Assembly: GCF_000189635.1 (NCBI RefSeq)
Contig: NW_002476044.1
Coordinates: 1-64,000, forward strand
From: Tetrahymena thermophila SB210
Lineage: Eukaryota; Ciliophora; Oligohymenophorea; Hymenostomatida; Tetrahymenidae
Length of the DNA: 64,000 bases
Direction of reading: 5' to 3'
A program made the translations under genes and the position numbers. This document shows, piece after piece, positions 51,868 to 64,000 of the stretch (position 1 is the first letter of the stretch; every line of letters starts with the position of its first letter). A model generated the notes under the pieces. That model saw only the letters and a list, made by a program, of their open reading frames with translations, was not told where the DNA came from and searched no databases.

Positions 51868-54479
51868 ATGAGCGATAATTTTGGAATTGGTGCATTTATC
51901 ATTGTTTTAATTATCATAGTACAATCTATTGTTGGGAGCTATTTTACTTATAAAAATATCAGATTCTTTCACCAAACAGGAATCTCTTTGGTTCTTGGGA
52001 TAGCAGCTTCTGCAATTGCTTATTATGGTTTAGACTATCAGGCAAAGCTCTAATAAGAAACATTTATTTACATATTTTTGCCAGCCATAATTTTTAGTGA
52101 AGGATACTCACTAAAAAAAAAATTATTTTTTAAAAACATGTCATACATACTAATTTATGGATTTTTAGGAACATTAATAACCTTTACTTTTCTGACAATA
52201 TCTATGGAGTTTCTATGTGACAAAAATTTGATCATTGTAGAAAGGTATTTCTTTTCTAAATACTTTAGATCTTTATTAATTCAAACATCTAAAAAATCAT
52301 ATTTTTTATAAAAATAATATTATAATTTTGAAATTTATTTTTTTTAATGAACAATTTTTATTTTGGTTTACGAGGGTTTAAGATATGTTTCATTAATAAA
52401 TTTAGAAATAAATTGAAATCATAATCAATATTAAATAATTGACGTTATTTATTTGATATCTCTTTATTTGTAAATAATTAATTTTTGACTATTAACTTAA
52501 TTATTATATAGAGGAAATACTAGTTTTGACGATGGTGACCCTATAGTAGGAAGTCCTATGGAATTAAACACCAAAGAAATAATTCTTTTTAGCGCTGCTC
52601 TGAGCTCAAAAGATACATTCATGGCAACAAATATGGTCAATTATGAAATGTATCCTACTTTATTTCATATTATATTTGGAGAAGGTATCATGAATGATGC
52701 AACTTCTTTGGTTCTCTTCTAAAGTTTTCAAGCCTATGTTGAAGACGAGTCTGATTTTAGTTGGAATACTCTTCCACATGTTTTGCTTAATTTTATGCTC
52801 AGCATAGTTATGTGGTAAATTAATTTTTTCGTTTAAGATATTTTGTAAAAAATTTTGTTAAGACAACCATTTAATATGAATAAAAATTTTTGTTTTATTT
52901 TAGTTAAATTATGTTTGTTCTTGATTATATAATCAAAAAACAAAAAATCAATTAAAAATCTGAATATGGAGCATTATATCTCGCATATATTTAATTTAAA
53001 ATTATTAAAATACCCATTTAAAATTATATTTATAATTATTTATTATTTAGTATTGTAATAGGGATATTTTTTGGTGTTTTGTGCACTCTGATATTGAAAC
53101 ACATGAAATTTATCAACCTTACAGTTATACATGAAATTTTAATAGTATTTATGTGCTGCTATTTAGGCTATTGTGCTAACTTATATATAAATTTATCAGG
53201 AATCATATCACTCCTTTTTAGTGGTTTTGTTATTGGTCATTATGGATTCCATAACCTTTCTGATAAAGCTAAGATTTGTGCTAATGTAACATTCTAAACA
53301 ATATCAAGTGGAGCAGAAAATTTCCTATTCGCATATGTTGGCTTTACCACTTTCTCTTTCTATAAAAATGCTTGGAGCTTTTCTCTAATTGGATGGGTTA
53401 TACTTATTATAACTATTAGCAGAATATTTTAAGTTTTTGTAATAAGTGCTATTTTCAAAATATTTTACAGAAAAAGTACTTTTATAGTTAAATTTAGAGA
53501 ACAAGCAGTTATTTGCTTTACAGGAATAAGCAGGGGTATTCTTGGTTTTATATTGATGGATCAAGCTGATTCTGTTTATTATTAAGATTTATTAAATAGC
53601 ACTATGGTTGGAGTACTTATAATTACAACCCTTTTGTTTGGTTTAATAAATCCTAAGCTTATTGATTGTGTTTTGAAAGATCTGAAAAAACAAGGAGGAT
53701 AAGAGAATGATAAAAATATTCCTACTATAAATAATAAATAAGATTAAGATGTTGAAAATTAAGAAAATAAATCTTAAATTATCAAGAATTATACAGGTAA
53801 ATCTATGAATGAGATAAACTTAAATTAATCCACTAACTAATCAAATAAAATAGAATAAAATATTGAAAATTTTGATTAAGAAGAACAAAATTCAGAATAA
53901 GAAAATTTTGCTAAAAAAAGATAAAAAATAGAAGCTTTATTAAGTGATACTTACAACGAAAAATTGTTTCGTTCTAAGTTATAATTTAAATTTTGTAAAT
54001 TTAATGAGAAGTATATCAAAACTTTCCTAATAAGAGATTATTAATCTAAGTTAGATGAATTTATTGTTGCTAATTTAATGCTAAAAGAAACTAAAATGTA
54101 ACTAATAAAACCTGGTAACAAAAGCAGGAACTCGATATTTATAGCAAATAGTCTGCAAAAGTTAAAATCTGCTATAAACACATCCAAATTTCAAAATATT
54201 TAGCAATAAGAAATAGAAAATTAGCCAGAATTATAAATATTTAAATCCGTTTCTAAGAAAGATAGTAAAGAAAGTAAGAAATTTTAGTAAAATCCAATAT
54301 AATTGGAAAAAATTAATTCAAGTAAAAAACTATCTAAATAAAATAGTTAGACAAAAAAAGAATAGCTTTCGAATTGTTATGTAAAATTAGAATTAAATTC
54401 ATAAAGTTAAACTGTCTTTAATAATGCTTGTAATGAGGAAATTTTGGAAGTTAGTGAAAAAAGTGAATAAAAAGAATGA
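51868..54479 (+). CDS. Na+/H+ exchanger (NHE/CPA1 family), array copy 2
   Basis: Exons 51868-52244, 52512-52814 and 53051-54479 give 702 residues with the same intron positions and phases as the other copies. It has the GEGIMNDATS motif and the same membrane core. It is the most divergent intact copy: the exon 2 insert reads DPIVGSPMELNTKE, Tyr-Glu-Met replaces the His-His-Ala of other copies before the ND helix, and the residue after the last membrane segment begins a tail (KDLKKQGGQEN) without the His-rich patch found in copies 1, 3 and 4. The tail is long, rich in Gln, Asn and Lys, and keeps the YNEKLF..KFCKFNEKY block. Predicted transport function as for copy 1. Confidence 0.86.
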
Positions 54480-55909
54480 TTTCAAGTGATGTAAAACAAA
54501 AATCACGCTCATTTAATTTTTTAATGTGCAAATATAATAATTTTATTTATTTATTTATGAAAAATACATCATATGATTTATATACTACTTAAAATATCTA
54601 ATTGTAATTATTAAAATAAAAAACGCTTTTTTATTTATTTGTATGAAATATAATTTGATTATGTAAAATATATAAAATTAATTTAATAAGATCATCATTT
54701 TCTTTATTTTTTAAGGAATAATATTTCACTAATTTATCTTTATTTTAATTATATTAAATATTTATCTCAAATTCAGAGGTTTCTTTTAATTCAGCGAATC
54801 TTAAAGTAAACAGCATACATATTTACTAACAGGCCAGCTTTCTAAAAATATCATTCATTCTTCAATTATTTCTGGAATCATTTCTAGATAATGCAATAAG
54901 AATTGTTAAATCCTGTAAAAAATAATTAAAATAAATTTTAAAGTTGCCTTTTTATATATATGTAACTAGTGTATGATGTCATTTCGATTTAAGATAAGCG
55001 AAATTGAGTGTTTTAACTTTGTTAAATATTAATTATTTTATGATTTCAACTTAAATTTTTTGTCAAGAATAATGAGTATATACAATAAATTTTCAATCAA
55101 TTTATTAAATGATTCTCTCTTCTATCTCAAATAAATGAAAATTAATCTATTAAAATAATAAATTTAGTATGATGATTTAATTTTCTATTAGAAGGAAAGC
55201 ATGATAGTAAAGATAGATAAAATTTTTAAATAAAAGTTTTTACTTTTAAGCATATATTTTTATGGTAATTAAATTATTGATTGATTGATTGATTTCATAT
55301 TTAGTATTTTAAAACTTTATTTTAGGGTAAATCTATTTCTTTTTGATAAAAAACCAGCTACTATTACTTTCTGATATAAACTTAAATTAATTAGTAAAGA
55401 ATCATTAGTGAAATTAACATTCAATAAATTTAAATGATTCTTCTATTTCAGTACTTATTAAATTTAATCTATTAAAATAGTAAATTTAACTAGATAAAAC
55501 ACAAAAGTAGGTAGGTTTCTTACTTAATTAACTAAAATTAAAACAGTTAACATTATTTAGCCAATTTGTTTGATTGGTTGAGGACTTTTAAAATAAAAGC
55601 TTCATTTAATTTATTATTCGGCGACATGTTTAATTTCAGCTGAATTCAAGAAAATTTCTATGCTATTAATTTAAATACCCATTTATCCCAGCTAGCTAGT
55701 AGATATTTTAGCATTTTATTTAAAAAAAAGGTAATTAATTAAATCTGATTTGCCTTACAATAAAATACAAGGAAAAAAATATCTCTTTTTTAAGAAATTT
55801 GATTGATTCAAAGGAATTTATCTATCTGAAAAAAATAAGTATAAACTCCTAAATTTAAATAAATTGATAAAAGCTAAAAAAGAACTTAGACATTTTTAAA
55901 TATTTTCAA
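54480..55909. other. intergenic, with a flank shared with copy 4
   Basis: No gene. Part of it (about 55322-55480) resembles 60250-60400 upstream of copy 4 (shared GATAAAAAA(C/T)CA(G/A)CTA and TTCTGATATAAA words), so the promoter-proximal flank was duplicated with the gene. A 31-nt element at 54975-55005 also occurs at 3316-3346. Confidence 0.5.
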
Positions 55910-58376
55910 ATGAGCGATCATTTTGGTATTGGAGCATTTCTTGTTGTTTTGATTATAATTATATAGTCAATTATAGGTAGCTACTTTTCTTCGAAAAATG
56001 TTAGATATTTTCATGAAACTGGAATAGCAATAGTACTTGGAATGTCCGTATCTATATTTGCTTATTATGTTTTAGATTACTAGGTAAAGCTAGAAAAACA
56101 AATGTTTGTTTATATTTTCCTTCCTGCTATTGTATTTGCTGAGGGTTATTCTTTGAAGAAGAAAATATTTTTTCATAATATGACATATATTTTGATTTAT
56201 GGGTTCTTAGGAACCATTATTACTTTTAGTTTCCTAGTTGTTTCCATGAACTATCTTTGTGGCAGTGATTTCGTTAAAATTGAGAGGTATTTATTTAATA
56301 TAAATTTAAGCTAGCCAATACTAACAAACAAATACATTAAAATTAATTATTAATTAATAGAGGAAATAAAGATATAATCAAGCATGCTATCGCAGGGACT
56401 CATTTATAGCTAAATACAAAAGAAATCGTCTTATTTAGTGCAGCGTTAAGCTCTAAAGATTCTTTCTTAGCCTCAACAATGGTCAATCATCATGCATTCC
56501 CTACTTTATTTCATATTATTTTTGGCGAAGGTATAATGAATGATGCTACTTCTTTGATTATGTTTGAAAGCTTTGAAACTCTAATAGAACACGAGTCAGA
56601 TTTTACCTTTGATACTATTCCAGATGTTTTTATCATATTTATAATTAGTCTTTGTATAAGGTAAAAATAAATAAATGAGATTTTTTTCAGCTTTCTTACA
56701 CTTTTATTTGAATTTACTCAAATAATTTAGAAAAATAATCAATTAATTTTAATGCTGTTAATTTTAGATAAAATTAAACTTATTTACTTAGTTCAAGTAT
56801 GAATTAAATAAATATCACTAATAATTATTGATAAATTTTCCATCATAAAAAACTGTTTAAATAAATTTTGTTTCTAAATTTTAAAAGTAAATAACTCAAC
56901 ATAATCATTCAAATCAATTATTTTTTTTTCTAAAATAAAAGTATACTTTCTGGAGCAATTTTTGGAGTACTTTGCACACTAATTCTGAAACATTTAAGGT
57001 TTTTAAATTTGACTGTAATTCATGAGATTTTGATAATTTTTATGTGCAGTTATTCTGGTTATTGCATAATAGAATACTTGAATTTATCAGGTATTATTTC
57101 TTTACTTGTTAGTGGGTTTATTATAGGCTATTATGGATTCCATAATCTCTCAGATAAGGCAAAAATATGTGCAAATGTTACTTTTTAAACTATTTCTTGT
57201 GGAGCTGAAAATTTCTTATTCGCTTTTGTTGGTTTCACAACTTTTTCTTTCTATACAAATGCCTGGAGTTTTTCATTAATTGGTTGGATTGTACTCATAT
57301 TACTAGTAAGCAGAATATTTTAAGTCTTCGTGATGAGTGCTATTTTCAGATTGTTTTACAGAAATAAACCATTTTTAATGGGGCTAAGAGAATAAGTTGT
57401 AATTTGCTTTACAGGCATCAGTAGAGGTATCCTTGGCTTTATCTTGATGGATCAAGTTGAATCTGAAGAATATTAAGATTTACTTAACAGCACAATGATA
57501 GGAGTGCTCATTACAACAACTTTACTTTTTGGCTTAATTAATCCAAAGCTCATAGATTGTGTGTTGCCTCCTCCAAAACATCAAGATAATGAAAATGAGA
57601 GTTAAATTATAAACAAACTTGAACACGAGCATGTAAACCCCAAATAAAATCATAAAGATATAGAAAATTAGAATATAATTGAAGGAAATAATTTAAATAA
57701 AATCCAATCAGGGAACAACGCTCCTAATGAAAATGAAAATGTTATAATAAGGAAAGTTTAGACTGAAAGAGTATACAAAAAAGCTGAAGCTAGTGAAAAT
57801 AATTAACAAACAGACGAAAATTTATCAGATTAAGACTATTTTATAATAAAGAAACAAAAGATTTAGGCTTTATTAAATAATGTTTATGATGAAAAGCTTT
57901 TTGGTTCAAGAATTTAATTCAAATTTAGCAGATATAATGAAAAGTATTTCAAACCTTTTTTGATTAGAGATTACAAATCAAAATTAGACGAGTTCATTAT
58001 ATCCAATAGAATGTTAAGAGAAGATAGGATTTAGCTAACAAGGCCACTAGGTTAAAATAAGAATTCCTAATTTATAACAAATAGTTTATAAAAAATAAAG
58101 ACTGTATTAAAATTTGCATAATCATAGAGATTAGCTGCAATCGAAAGCGTAAAAAAACCTTAAGTATTACAAGATTAAGAGCCTAAAAAAATAAATTTAA
58201 ATGAAAAAGAACAAACCCAACCAAATTTGGAAATTATCAAATTAAAACCTCATCAAACTGAATCAAAATATAATGTAGATATTGAATAAATTAATTTTCA
58301 AAATTAAAATTCAAAGAAAAAAAATGAAAACCTGAATTTATAATAAGAAATATCAAATAAATAATAAAAAATTTGA
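55910..58376 (+). CDS. Na+/H+ exchanger (NHE/CPA1 family), array copy 3
   Basis: Exons 55910-56286, 56361-56660 and 56942-58376 give 703 residues. Exon lengths 377, 300 and 1435 nt are identical to copy 4, its closest relative. It has the core motifs GEGIMNDATS, SGIISLLVSGFIIGYYG, HNLSDKAK, CGAENFLFAFVGFTTF and SRGILGFILMD. After the last membrane segment comes PPPKHQDNENES and a His/Glu patch (LEHEHVNPKQNHKD). A repeat of the form IRKVQTER precedes the conserved tail block YDEKLFGSRIQFKFSR. Probable Na+/H+ or K+/H+ antiport; localisation not predictable. Confidence 0.88.
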
Positions 58377-58650
58377 TGATTTCATAATCAAACTAAAAAT
58401 TAATAAAAACTCTTCTCTCATATGCAAAAATATTTACTTAACTCAAATAATTAATTTCAAACTTATTAATAATTTTTTGTTTTGTATTTTGTTTTAACTT
58501 AATCAAAATAATTAATTAATTTATTTATTTATCATCTTCTTAAAAAAAAAAAAGAATTTTAGCATACATTTTCCTCACAGCGATTAGATTTGATTAATAT
58601 TCTTTAAAACAGAACGTATTTTTCGATTACATGAAATACATTTAAATAAA

Positions 58651-58910
58651 AAATTTCTTAGGAAACATTATTATTTTTAGTTTCATGGTTGTTTTCCATG
58701 AACTATCTTAGTAACAAAATTTGATTCCAATTAAATTTTAAGTGTTTTTACATAAAAAATATTTTAAATAATAAAAGGAAATTAAGATTAAATGAATGGA
58801 TCTACCTATTTTAGGTATTCATCTTAAATTCAAAACAAATCGTTTTGTTTAATTTTTAGCCATAAAAATTATTCCTCATTTGCCTCAATAATACTCAACT
58901 GTATAAGGAT
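58651..58910 (+). pseudogene. relic of an exchanger gene: end of exon 1 and start of exon 2
   Basis: 58651-58738 aligns to the last part of exon 1 of copies 3 and 4 (nucleotide words TTCTTAGGAA, TTTTTAGTTTC, CCATGAACTATCTT), with small indels that break the frame. 58780-58910 aligns to exon 2 (GGAAATAAAGA-like start, TTAAATTCAAAACAAATCG for the LNTKEIV segment, TTGCCTCAATAA for the LASTM segment). The sequence then loses similarity before the GEGIMND motif. The rest of the gene is gone. Confidence 0.7.
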
Positions 58911-59043
58911 TTGCGCTTTTTTTTTACTAGATAAATGCTAATAAACTTATAAATTTATCAATTAATAGGAATAATTTATTTTCTTTCTTTCTACTCTCTA
59001 TTTGCTTTTTAATTAATTTTTGTTATTAATTAAATTATTATAT

Positions 59044-59182
59044 AGAAGAAATATAAACATCAATTAAGAGTGCTTAGTAAGAACTACAGATAAAAATTTA
59101 AGAGGTAATCTTTTTTAGTGCTTTTCCCAACATTAAAGTCACATTAATGGCAAATTATATGATTAACAATTAAATTTATTGA
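59044..59182 (+). pseudogene. second relic of exchanger exon 2
   Basis: The intron-3'-end-like TATTATATAG is followed by GAAGAAATATAAACATCAATT and, further on, GGTAATCTTTTTTAGTGCTTTTC. The latter parallels AATAATTCTTTTTAGCGCTGC in exon 2 of copy 2, continuing to an ATGGCAAA(T)-like segment. It matches copy 2 better than copies 3 and 4, so it comes from a different duplication than the adjacent relic. No open frame remains. Confidence 0.5.
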
Positions 59183-60823
59183 ATTATTTTCAAGTAGCAA
59201 AGAACTTTTGATTTAGTAAAGGTTCATAGATATTTATTAAACAACATATTTGTTAACAGTTGAGTTTTCTAAATAAATTAATTCATTTTTCTAAATTTTT
59301 TGAATATTTCTATGCTGTTTAATTAATATGATTTAATTCTTTAAAAATACCAAAATTATCAAAATAGTATCTAGTTTAATTTAGTTTATAATAATTTTTA
59401 AATATGTTTAGTTTCCATACAATAATTGAAGCATAGACGAAAATCGTTTGGCTTATAAAATTATCTCTATCTCTATATATTAAATGAGTTCAAATTTCCA
59501 AATTTAAAAAATGTTATTGATTAATGTATAAATTATGCTAATAAGGATGGATATATTTCTTAATTTTATTTTAAAAATTATTTTTGCCTTATGCAAAATA
59601 TATACATATTATCTAAATTCAAAAATTTAACTTTTATTCTATCCATTTTAAAGTAGAAGTTTTAGTAATAATTAATAAGCTTTTATAATATTTATATTTA
59701 CTTAAAAATATAAATACAAAAAAAAAGAGGAAATAACTTCCAATTATAATAGTTTACGTTATTTCTTTATTTATGCAGAAAATTAATTTTAATTTCAGAG
59801 TGATGTGACAAAAAAATTATTTTATTAACTGTAATTTCTCATATTTATTTTATATCAAAAGTATTAAAAAACAAAATTTTAATTTTATCAAATCTGCAAA
59901 AATAATCAAAAATTAGATGGAGAGATTGATTACATTTAAGAGAAGTACTGGTAGTTAAATCTAAGAAGTAAATTATTCCATTTAACTTATTTAATGATTA
60001 ATCTGGGTATCTATTTCATTTTAATTACTTTTTATTTATGTTTTAGATAAATTTAGATATGATTGAAATAATAGCTACTCTTCTACCTTTTTGATAAAAT
60101 ACTAAGTCTACAATTAAATTAATTAGTATGTAATCAATATTACTAATTCATTCGGCATTTGGGGTATTATTTAATTAATTTTCTTGTTTTAATTTTATAG
60201 TAAATGAATTTCATCACTCTCAAATTAAGTTTAATATATATATCATATTTTTAGGTAAATTTAATTAAATTTTTTGATAAAAAATCAACTACTTATTACA
60301 TTCTGATATAAATTTAAATATATTATGATTAATTAATAGTGGGAATACCTTTCAATTAATTTCCACGCCTCTTCTATTTCAAAGCCAATCTATTTTAATA
60401 AATTTTTCAAGAAAAAACATAGAGAGAAGTTTTTATTCCATGTACAAAATTAAAATGTTTGTATTATCTCACAATTTTGTTTGATTGAAGACTTTTCAAA
60501 TAATATTATGAGTTTAATTATATACTTCACCTACTTATTGAATGTAATTCAAATTCAACATATATATTATTATATTCTCAGTTTTCCAAAATTATAAATT
60601 TAGTAACTAATATGGGATTTGTGGCTAGTATAACATATTCGCATACTAAAATAGTTATATAAATAAATCATATTTACCATGCAATTGAATACAAAGAAGA
60701 AAGCATATCTTTAATCAGATAATAATTAATTTGATTACTTTAAAAGAATATCTAACTGAATAGGTTATAATCTATTTAAATTAATTAATTGAAAAAAGCT
60801 AAAAAAAATTAGAAATTTATAAA

Positions 60824-63312
60824 ATGAATGATCATTTTGGTATCGGAGCCTTTTTGGTAGTTTTGATTATAATTATATAATCAATTATAGGTAGCTACTT
60901 TTCTTAGAAAAACTTTAGATATTTTCATGAAACAGGAATAGCAATAGTACTTGGAATGGCTGTATCTGTTTTTGCTTACTATGCATTAGATTATGAGGTC
61001 AAGCTAGAAAAAAAAATGTTTGTCTATATATTTCTTCCTGCGATTGTATTTGCTGAGGGTTATTCATTGAAAAAGAAAATATTTTTCCATAATATGACAT
61101 ATATCTTGATTTATGGGTTCTTAGGAACCATTATTACTTTTAGTTTCCTAGTTGTTTCCATGAATTATCTCTGTAACAACGACTTGATTAGAATTGAAAG
61201 GTATTTATTTATTTATTTATTTAATATAAATATAAGCTTAATCCTACTTGAAAATAAAAAATTATATTCTTATTTGTAATTAATTAATTAATAGAGGAAA
61301 TAAAGACATAATTAATGATCCTATTGTAGGAACTGATCCATAGCTAAATACAAAAGAAATCATCTTGTTTAGTGCAGCATTAAGCTCTAAAGATTCTTTC
61401 TTAGCCTCAACAATGGTCAGTCACCATGCATACCCAACTTTGTTCCATGTTATTTTTGGTGAGGGTATAATGAACGATGCTACTTCTTTGATTCTATTTG
61501 AAAGCTTTGAAACTCTAATAGAACACGAGTCAAATTTTAGTTGGTCTACTATCCCAAATGTTTTGATTATATTTATAATCAGCCTTAGTTTAAGGTAAAA
61601 ATTATATTTTTTAATACATTTTCTACTTTTATTCAAGCTTCCTCAAATAATTTAGAAAATTAAGCTAAATTTTTCGAATGATGCCAAATCAAAAAAAAGA
61701 ATTTATAATTTTGGTTTAAATAATCGAACAAATATTATTAATTTTTATATTGATCATTCATCATACTAAAATTTAAAAATTTAAAAATTTTTGAATAAGT
61801 TTAGCTTCTAAATTAAAAATTATTAACTTAATGTAAATAAATACTCAAATTAATTTTTTTTATTTCTAAAATAAAAGCATATTTGCTGGAGTATTTTTTG
61901 GAGTACTTTGCACACTTCTTTTGAAATATTTAAGATTTTTAAATTAGACTGTTATACATGAAATTTTGATAATTTTTATGTGCAGTTATTCTGGCTATTG
62001 CATAATTGAATACGTCAAATTATCAGGTATTATTTCTTTGCTTGTTAGTGGATTTATTATAGGCTATTATGGATTCCATAATCTCTCAGATAAAGCTAAA
62101 ATATGTGCAAACGTTACTTTTCAAACTATTTCTTGTGGAGCTGAAAATTTCTTATTCGCTTTCGTTGGTTTCACAACTTTTTCTTTCTATACAAATGCCT
62201 GGAGTTTTTCATTAATTGGCTGGATTGTACTCATATTACTAGTAAGCAGAATATTTTAAGTCTTCGTGATGAGTGCTATTTTCAGATTGTTTTACAGAAA
62301 TAAACCATTTTTAATGGGGCTAAGAGAATAAATTGTAATCTGTTTTACAGGTATCAGTAGAGGTATTCTTGGCTTTATCTTGATGGATCAAGTTGAATCT
62401 GAAGAATATTAAGATTTACTTAACAGCACAATGATAGGAGTGCTCATTTCAACAACTTTACTTTTTGGTTTAATTAACCCGAAGCTCATTGATTGTGTAT
62501 TGCCTCCTCCATAACATCATGATAGCGAAAATGAAAGTTAAAATAATAATAAACATGAACATGAACATAAAAATCCTAAACAAAATCAGAAAGATATTGA
62601 AAATTAAATTGTAATTGAAGTATATAAAATAACTAAAGCCTAGACTGAAAAATATTCTGCTAAAAAGCATGAAAATGTGTAAATTAGAAAAGTTTAGACT
62701 GAAAAAATAAACAAAAACACTGATACTAGCTAAAATAATTAAGAATCAGATGAAAACTTATCAGATACTGATTACTTTGTTATAAAGAAACAAAAGATTT
62801 AGGCTTTATTAAATGATGTTTATGATGAAAAGCTTTTTGGTTCAAAAATTTAATTCAAATTTAGCAGATTTAATGAAAAGTATTTAAAACCTTTTTTGAT
62901 TAGAGAATACAAATCAAAATTAGATGAATTTATTATAGCCAATAGAATGTTAAGAGAAGATAGAATTTAGCTAACAAGACCATTAGGCTAAAATAAAAAT
63001 TCTGAATTTATTACAAACAGTTTATAAAAGTTAAAGACTGTATTATAACTTGCTTAATCATAAAAATTAGCAGAAATTGAAAATCTTAAAAAATCTTAAA
63101 TATTGTAAGATTAAGAACCTTAATAAATAAATTTTAATAAATAGGAATAACCCCAACCAATTTTAGAAATTATTAAATTAAAGCCTCACCAAACTGAATC
63201 AAAATATAATGTCGATATTGAATAAATTAATTTTCAATTTTAAAATTAAAAGAAAAAACCTTAAAGTATTAATTTATAATAAGAAATATAAAATAAATAA
63301 TCAAAAGATTGA
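60824..63312 (+). CDS. Na+/H+ exchanger (NHE/CPA1 family), array copy 4
   Basis: Exons 60824-61200, 61295-61594 and 61878-63312 give 703 residues, with exon lengths identical to copy 3 and most of the membrane core identical at the protein level. Motifs: GEGIMNDATSLILFESFE, HNLSDKAKICANVTF, CGAENFLFAFVGF, SRGILGFILMDQ. The juxtamembrane tail is rich in His (PPPQHHDSENES, KHEHEHKNPK). It is followed by a KVQTEK-type repeat and the conserved YDEKLFGSKIQFKFSR block. The high similarity to copy 3, also in the introns' border sequences and the 5' flank, marks this as the most recent duplication of the array. Confidence 0.88.
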
Positions 63313-63645
63313 AGATTTTATTATAAAACTTAAAAGTTGACATAAATTATTCACTCTTATATTAAAAATTTTACTAACATTACTTAAGCAAGCAAGCAAT
63401 ATCTTGTTTTTTATATAATTTTATATAATTTAATTTTACTTTACTTACTAAAAAATTATTGATTAACTAACTAGTTATCTATTATTATTATAATAATCTT
63501 TTAATTATATAATTTTAATAATATTATAAGTTTAAACAATCAAACTATTGAATGTAATTTATCTTCTATAAAAGTATTTACTAAGTATTAATTTAATGTT
63601 ATTTACTACAAACAGTATAATGTTTGAGATATATTTTAGTATAAA

Positions 63646-64000
63646 TTGGTTGGATATTACTTATTTATTTTACTAGCATGCAGAATATTTTAAGTCTTTG
63701 TGATGAGTGCCATAGTATTTTTAGATTATTTTTTTTATCTAAAAACACCATTTTTAGTTAAATTAAGAGAATAAGTCGTAATATGCTTCACAGGTATGAG
63801 CAGAGGTATCTTTGGTTTTTATATTGATGGATTAAATAGAATCAAAAGAATACAAAAAACTACTAAAAAGTACTTACTATGATAGGGGTGGTACTCATTA
63901 TAACAACGTTGCTATTTGGTTTAATTAATCCAAAGCTTATTGATTGTGTGTTACCTCCTCCGAAGTATCATGAAAATTAGAGTCATAATGATCATGAATA
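63646..64000 (+). pseudogene. decayed fifth exchanger copy, cut by the window edge
   Basis: Sequence matches the middle of exon 3 (from the SRIFQVFVMSA segment through KTPFLVKLREQVV, GMSRGIFGF and TTLLFGLINPKLIDCVLPPP to a His-rich start of the tail, YHENQSHNDHE). It has frame-shifting length changes after SRIFQV-like sequence, within the SRGIFGF helix and around the TMIGV segment. Upstream, 63313-63645 shows no exon 1 or 2, so the copy is also 5'-truncated. The tail may continue beyond the window. Confidence 0.75.

Larger units (their letters stand above)
58377..60823. other. spacer containing two decayed exchanger fragments
   Basis: Apart from the relics at 58651-58910 and 59044-59182 and the copy-3-like flank near 60250-60400, no gene is recognised. 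The spacer is longer than the others, consistent with one or two lost gene copies. Confidence 0.5.

Overview
The window reads as nuclear DNA of an oligohymenophorean ciliate of the Tetrahymena type. Every convincing coding region uses TAA and TAG as sense codons (glutamine) and ends only at TGA. The DNA is very AT-rich, introns are short to medium GT..AG introns, and the gene families (modular LRR proteins, LRR pseudokinases, small cysteine-rich GPI proteins, expanded Na+/H+ exchangers) fit ciliates. Gene models below were spliced by hand under that code. Where I give exon lengths, they sum to a whole number of codons.

Layout, left to right: the 3' end of an LRR gene made of duplicated 90-nt exons (1-978); a small GPI-type protein (2646-3041); a 0.28-kb direct duplication; a pseudokinase (4319 to about 5851); a Vps16-C-like gene (5970-8145); a second small cysteine-rich secreted protein (8820-9227, minus); an acylated AGC kinase (10764-12689, minus); an EF-hand protein with eight exons (14144-18086, minus); a DEAD-box helicase (18725-20083, minus); a PDE12/CCR4-type phosphatase (21710-22774, plus); a decayed minus-strand gene; a very large glutamate synthase (26292-35456, plus, nine exons); two tandem LRR/pseudokinase paralogs (36205-39933 and 40962-44570, minus; the first holds a 100-N gap); a complete 13-exon LRR gene (45091-46813, plus); and a tandem array of four intact Na+/H+ exchanger genes with decayed copies between and after them (48025-64000).

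Two genes stand out. The DEAD-box protein carries its two RecA domains in swapped order: the ARGID and HRVGRAGR half comes first, and the Q-motif, GKT, DEAD and SAT half second, in one uninterrupted ORF. The glutamate synthase is also rearranged. The usual order is glutaminase, central, FMN, GXGXG, then a GltD-type reductase. Here the order is presequence, FMN, GXGXG, a second degenerate GXGXG, central, an adrenodoxin-reductase-like FAD/NADPH domain in place of GltD, and the glutaminase domain last. Its iron-sulfur loop also has a large insertion. A glutaminase cysteine placed internally near residue 2278 implies processing of the polyprotein if that domain is active. If real, these are two independent circular-permutation or domain-shuffling events within about 17 kb.

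No tRNA, rRNA, CRISPR, transposase, reverse transcriptase or virus-like gene was recognised. Promoters and terminators could not be called with any confidence in this AT-rich background.
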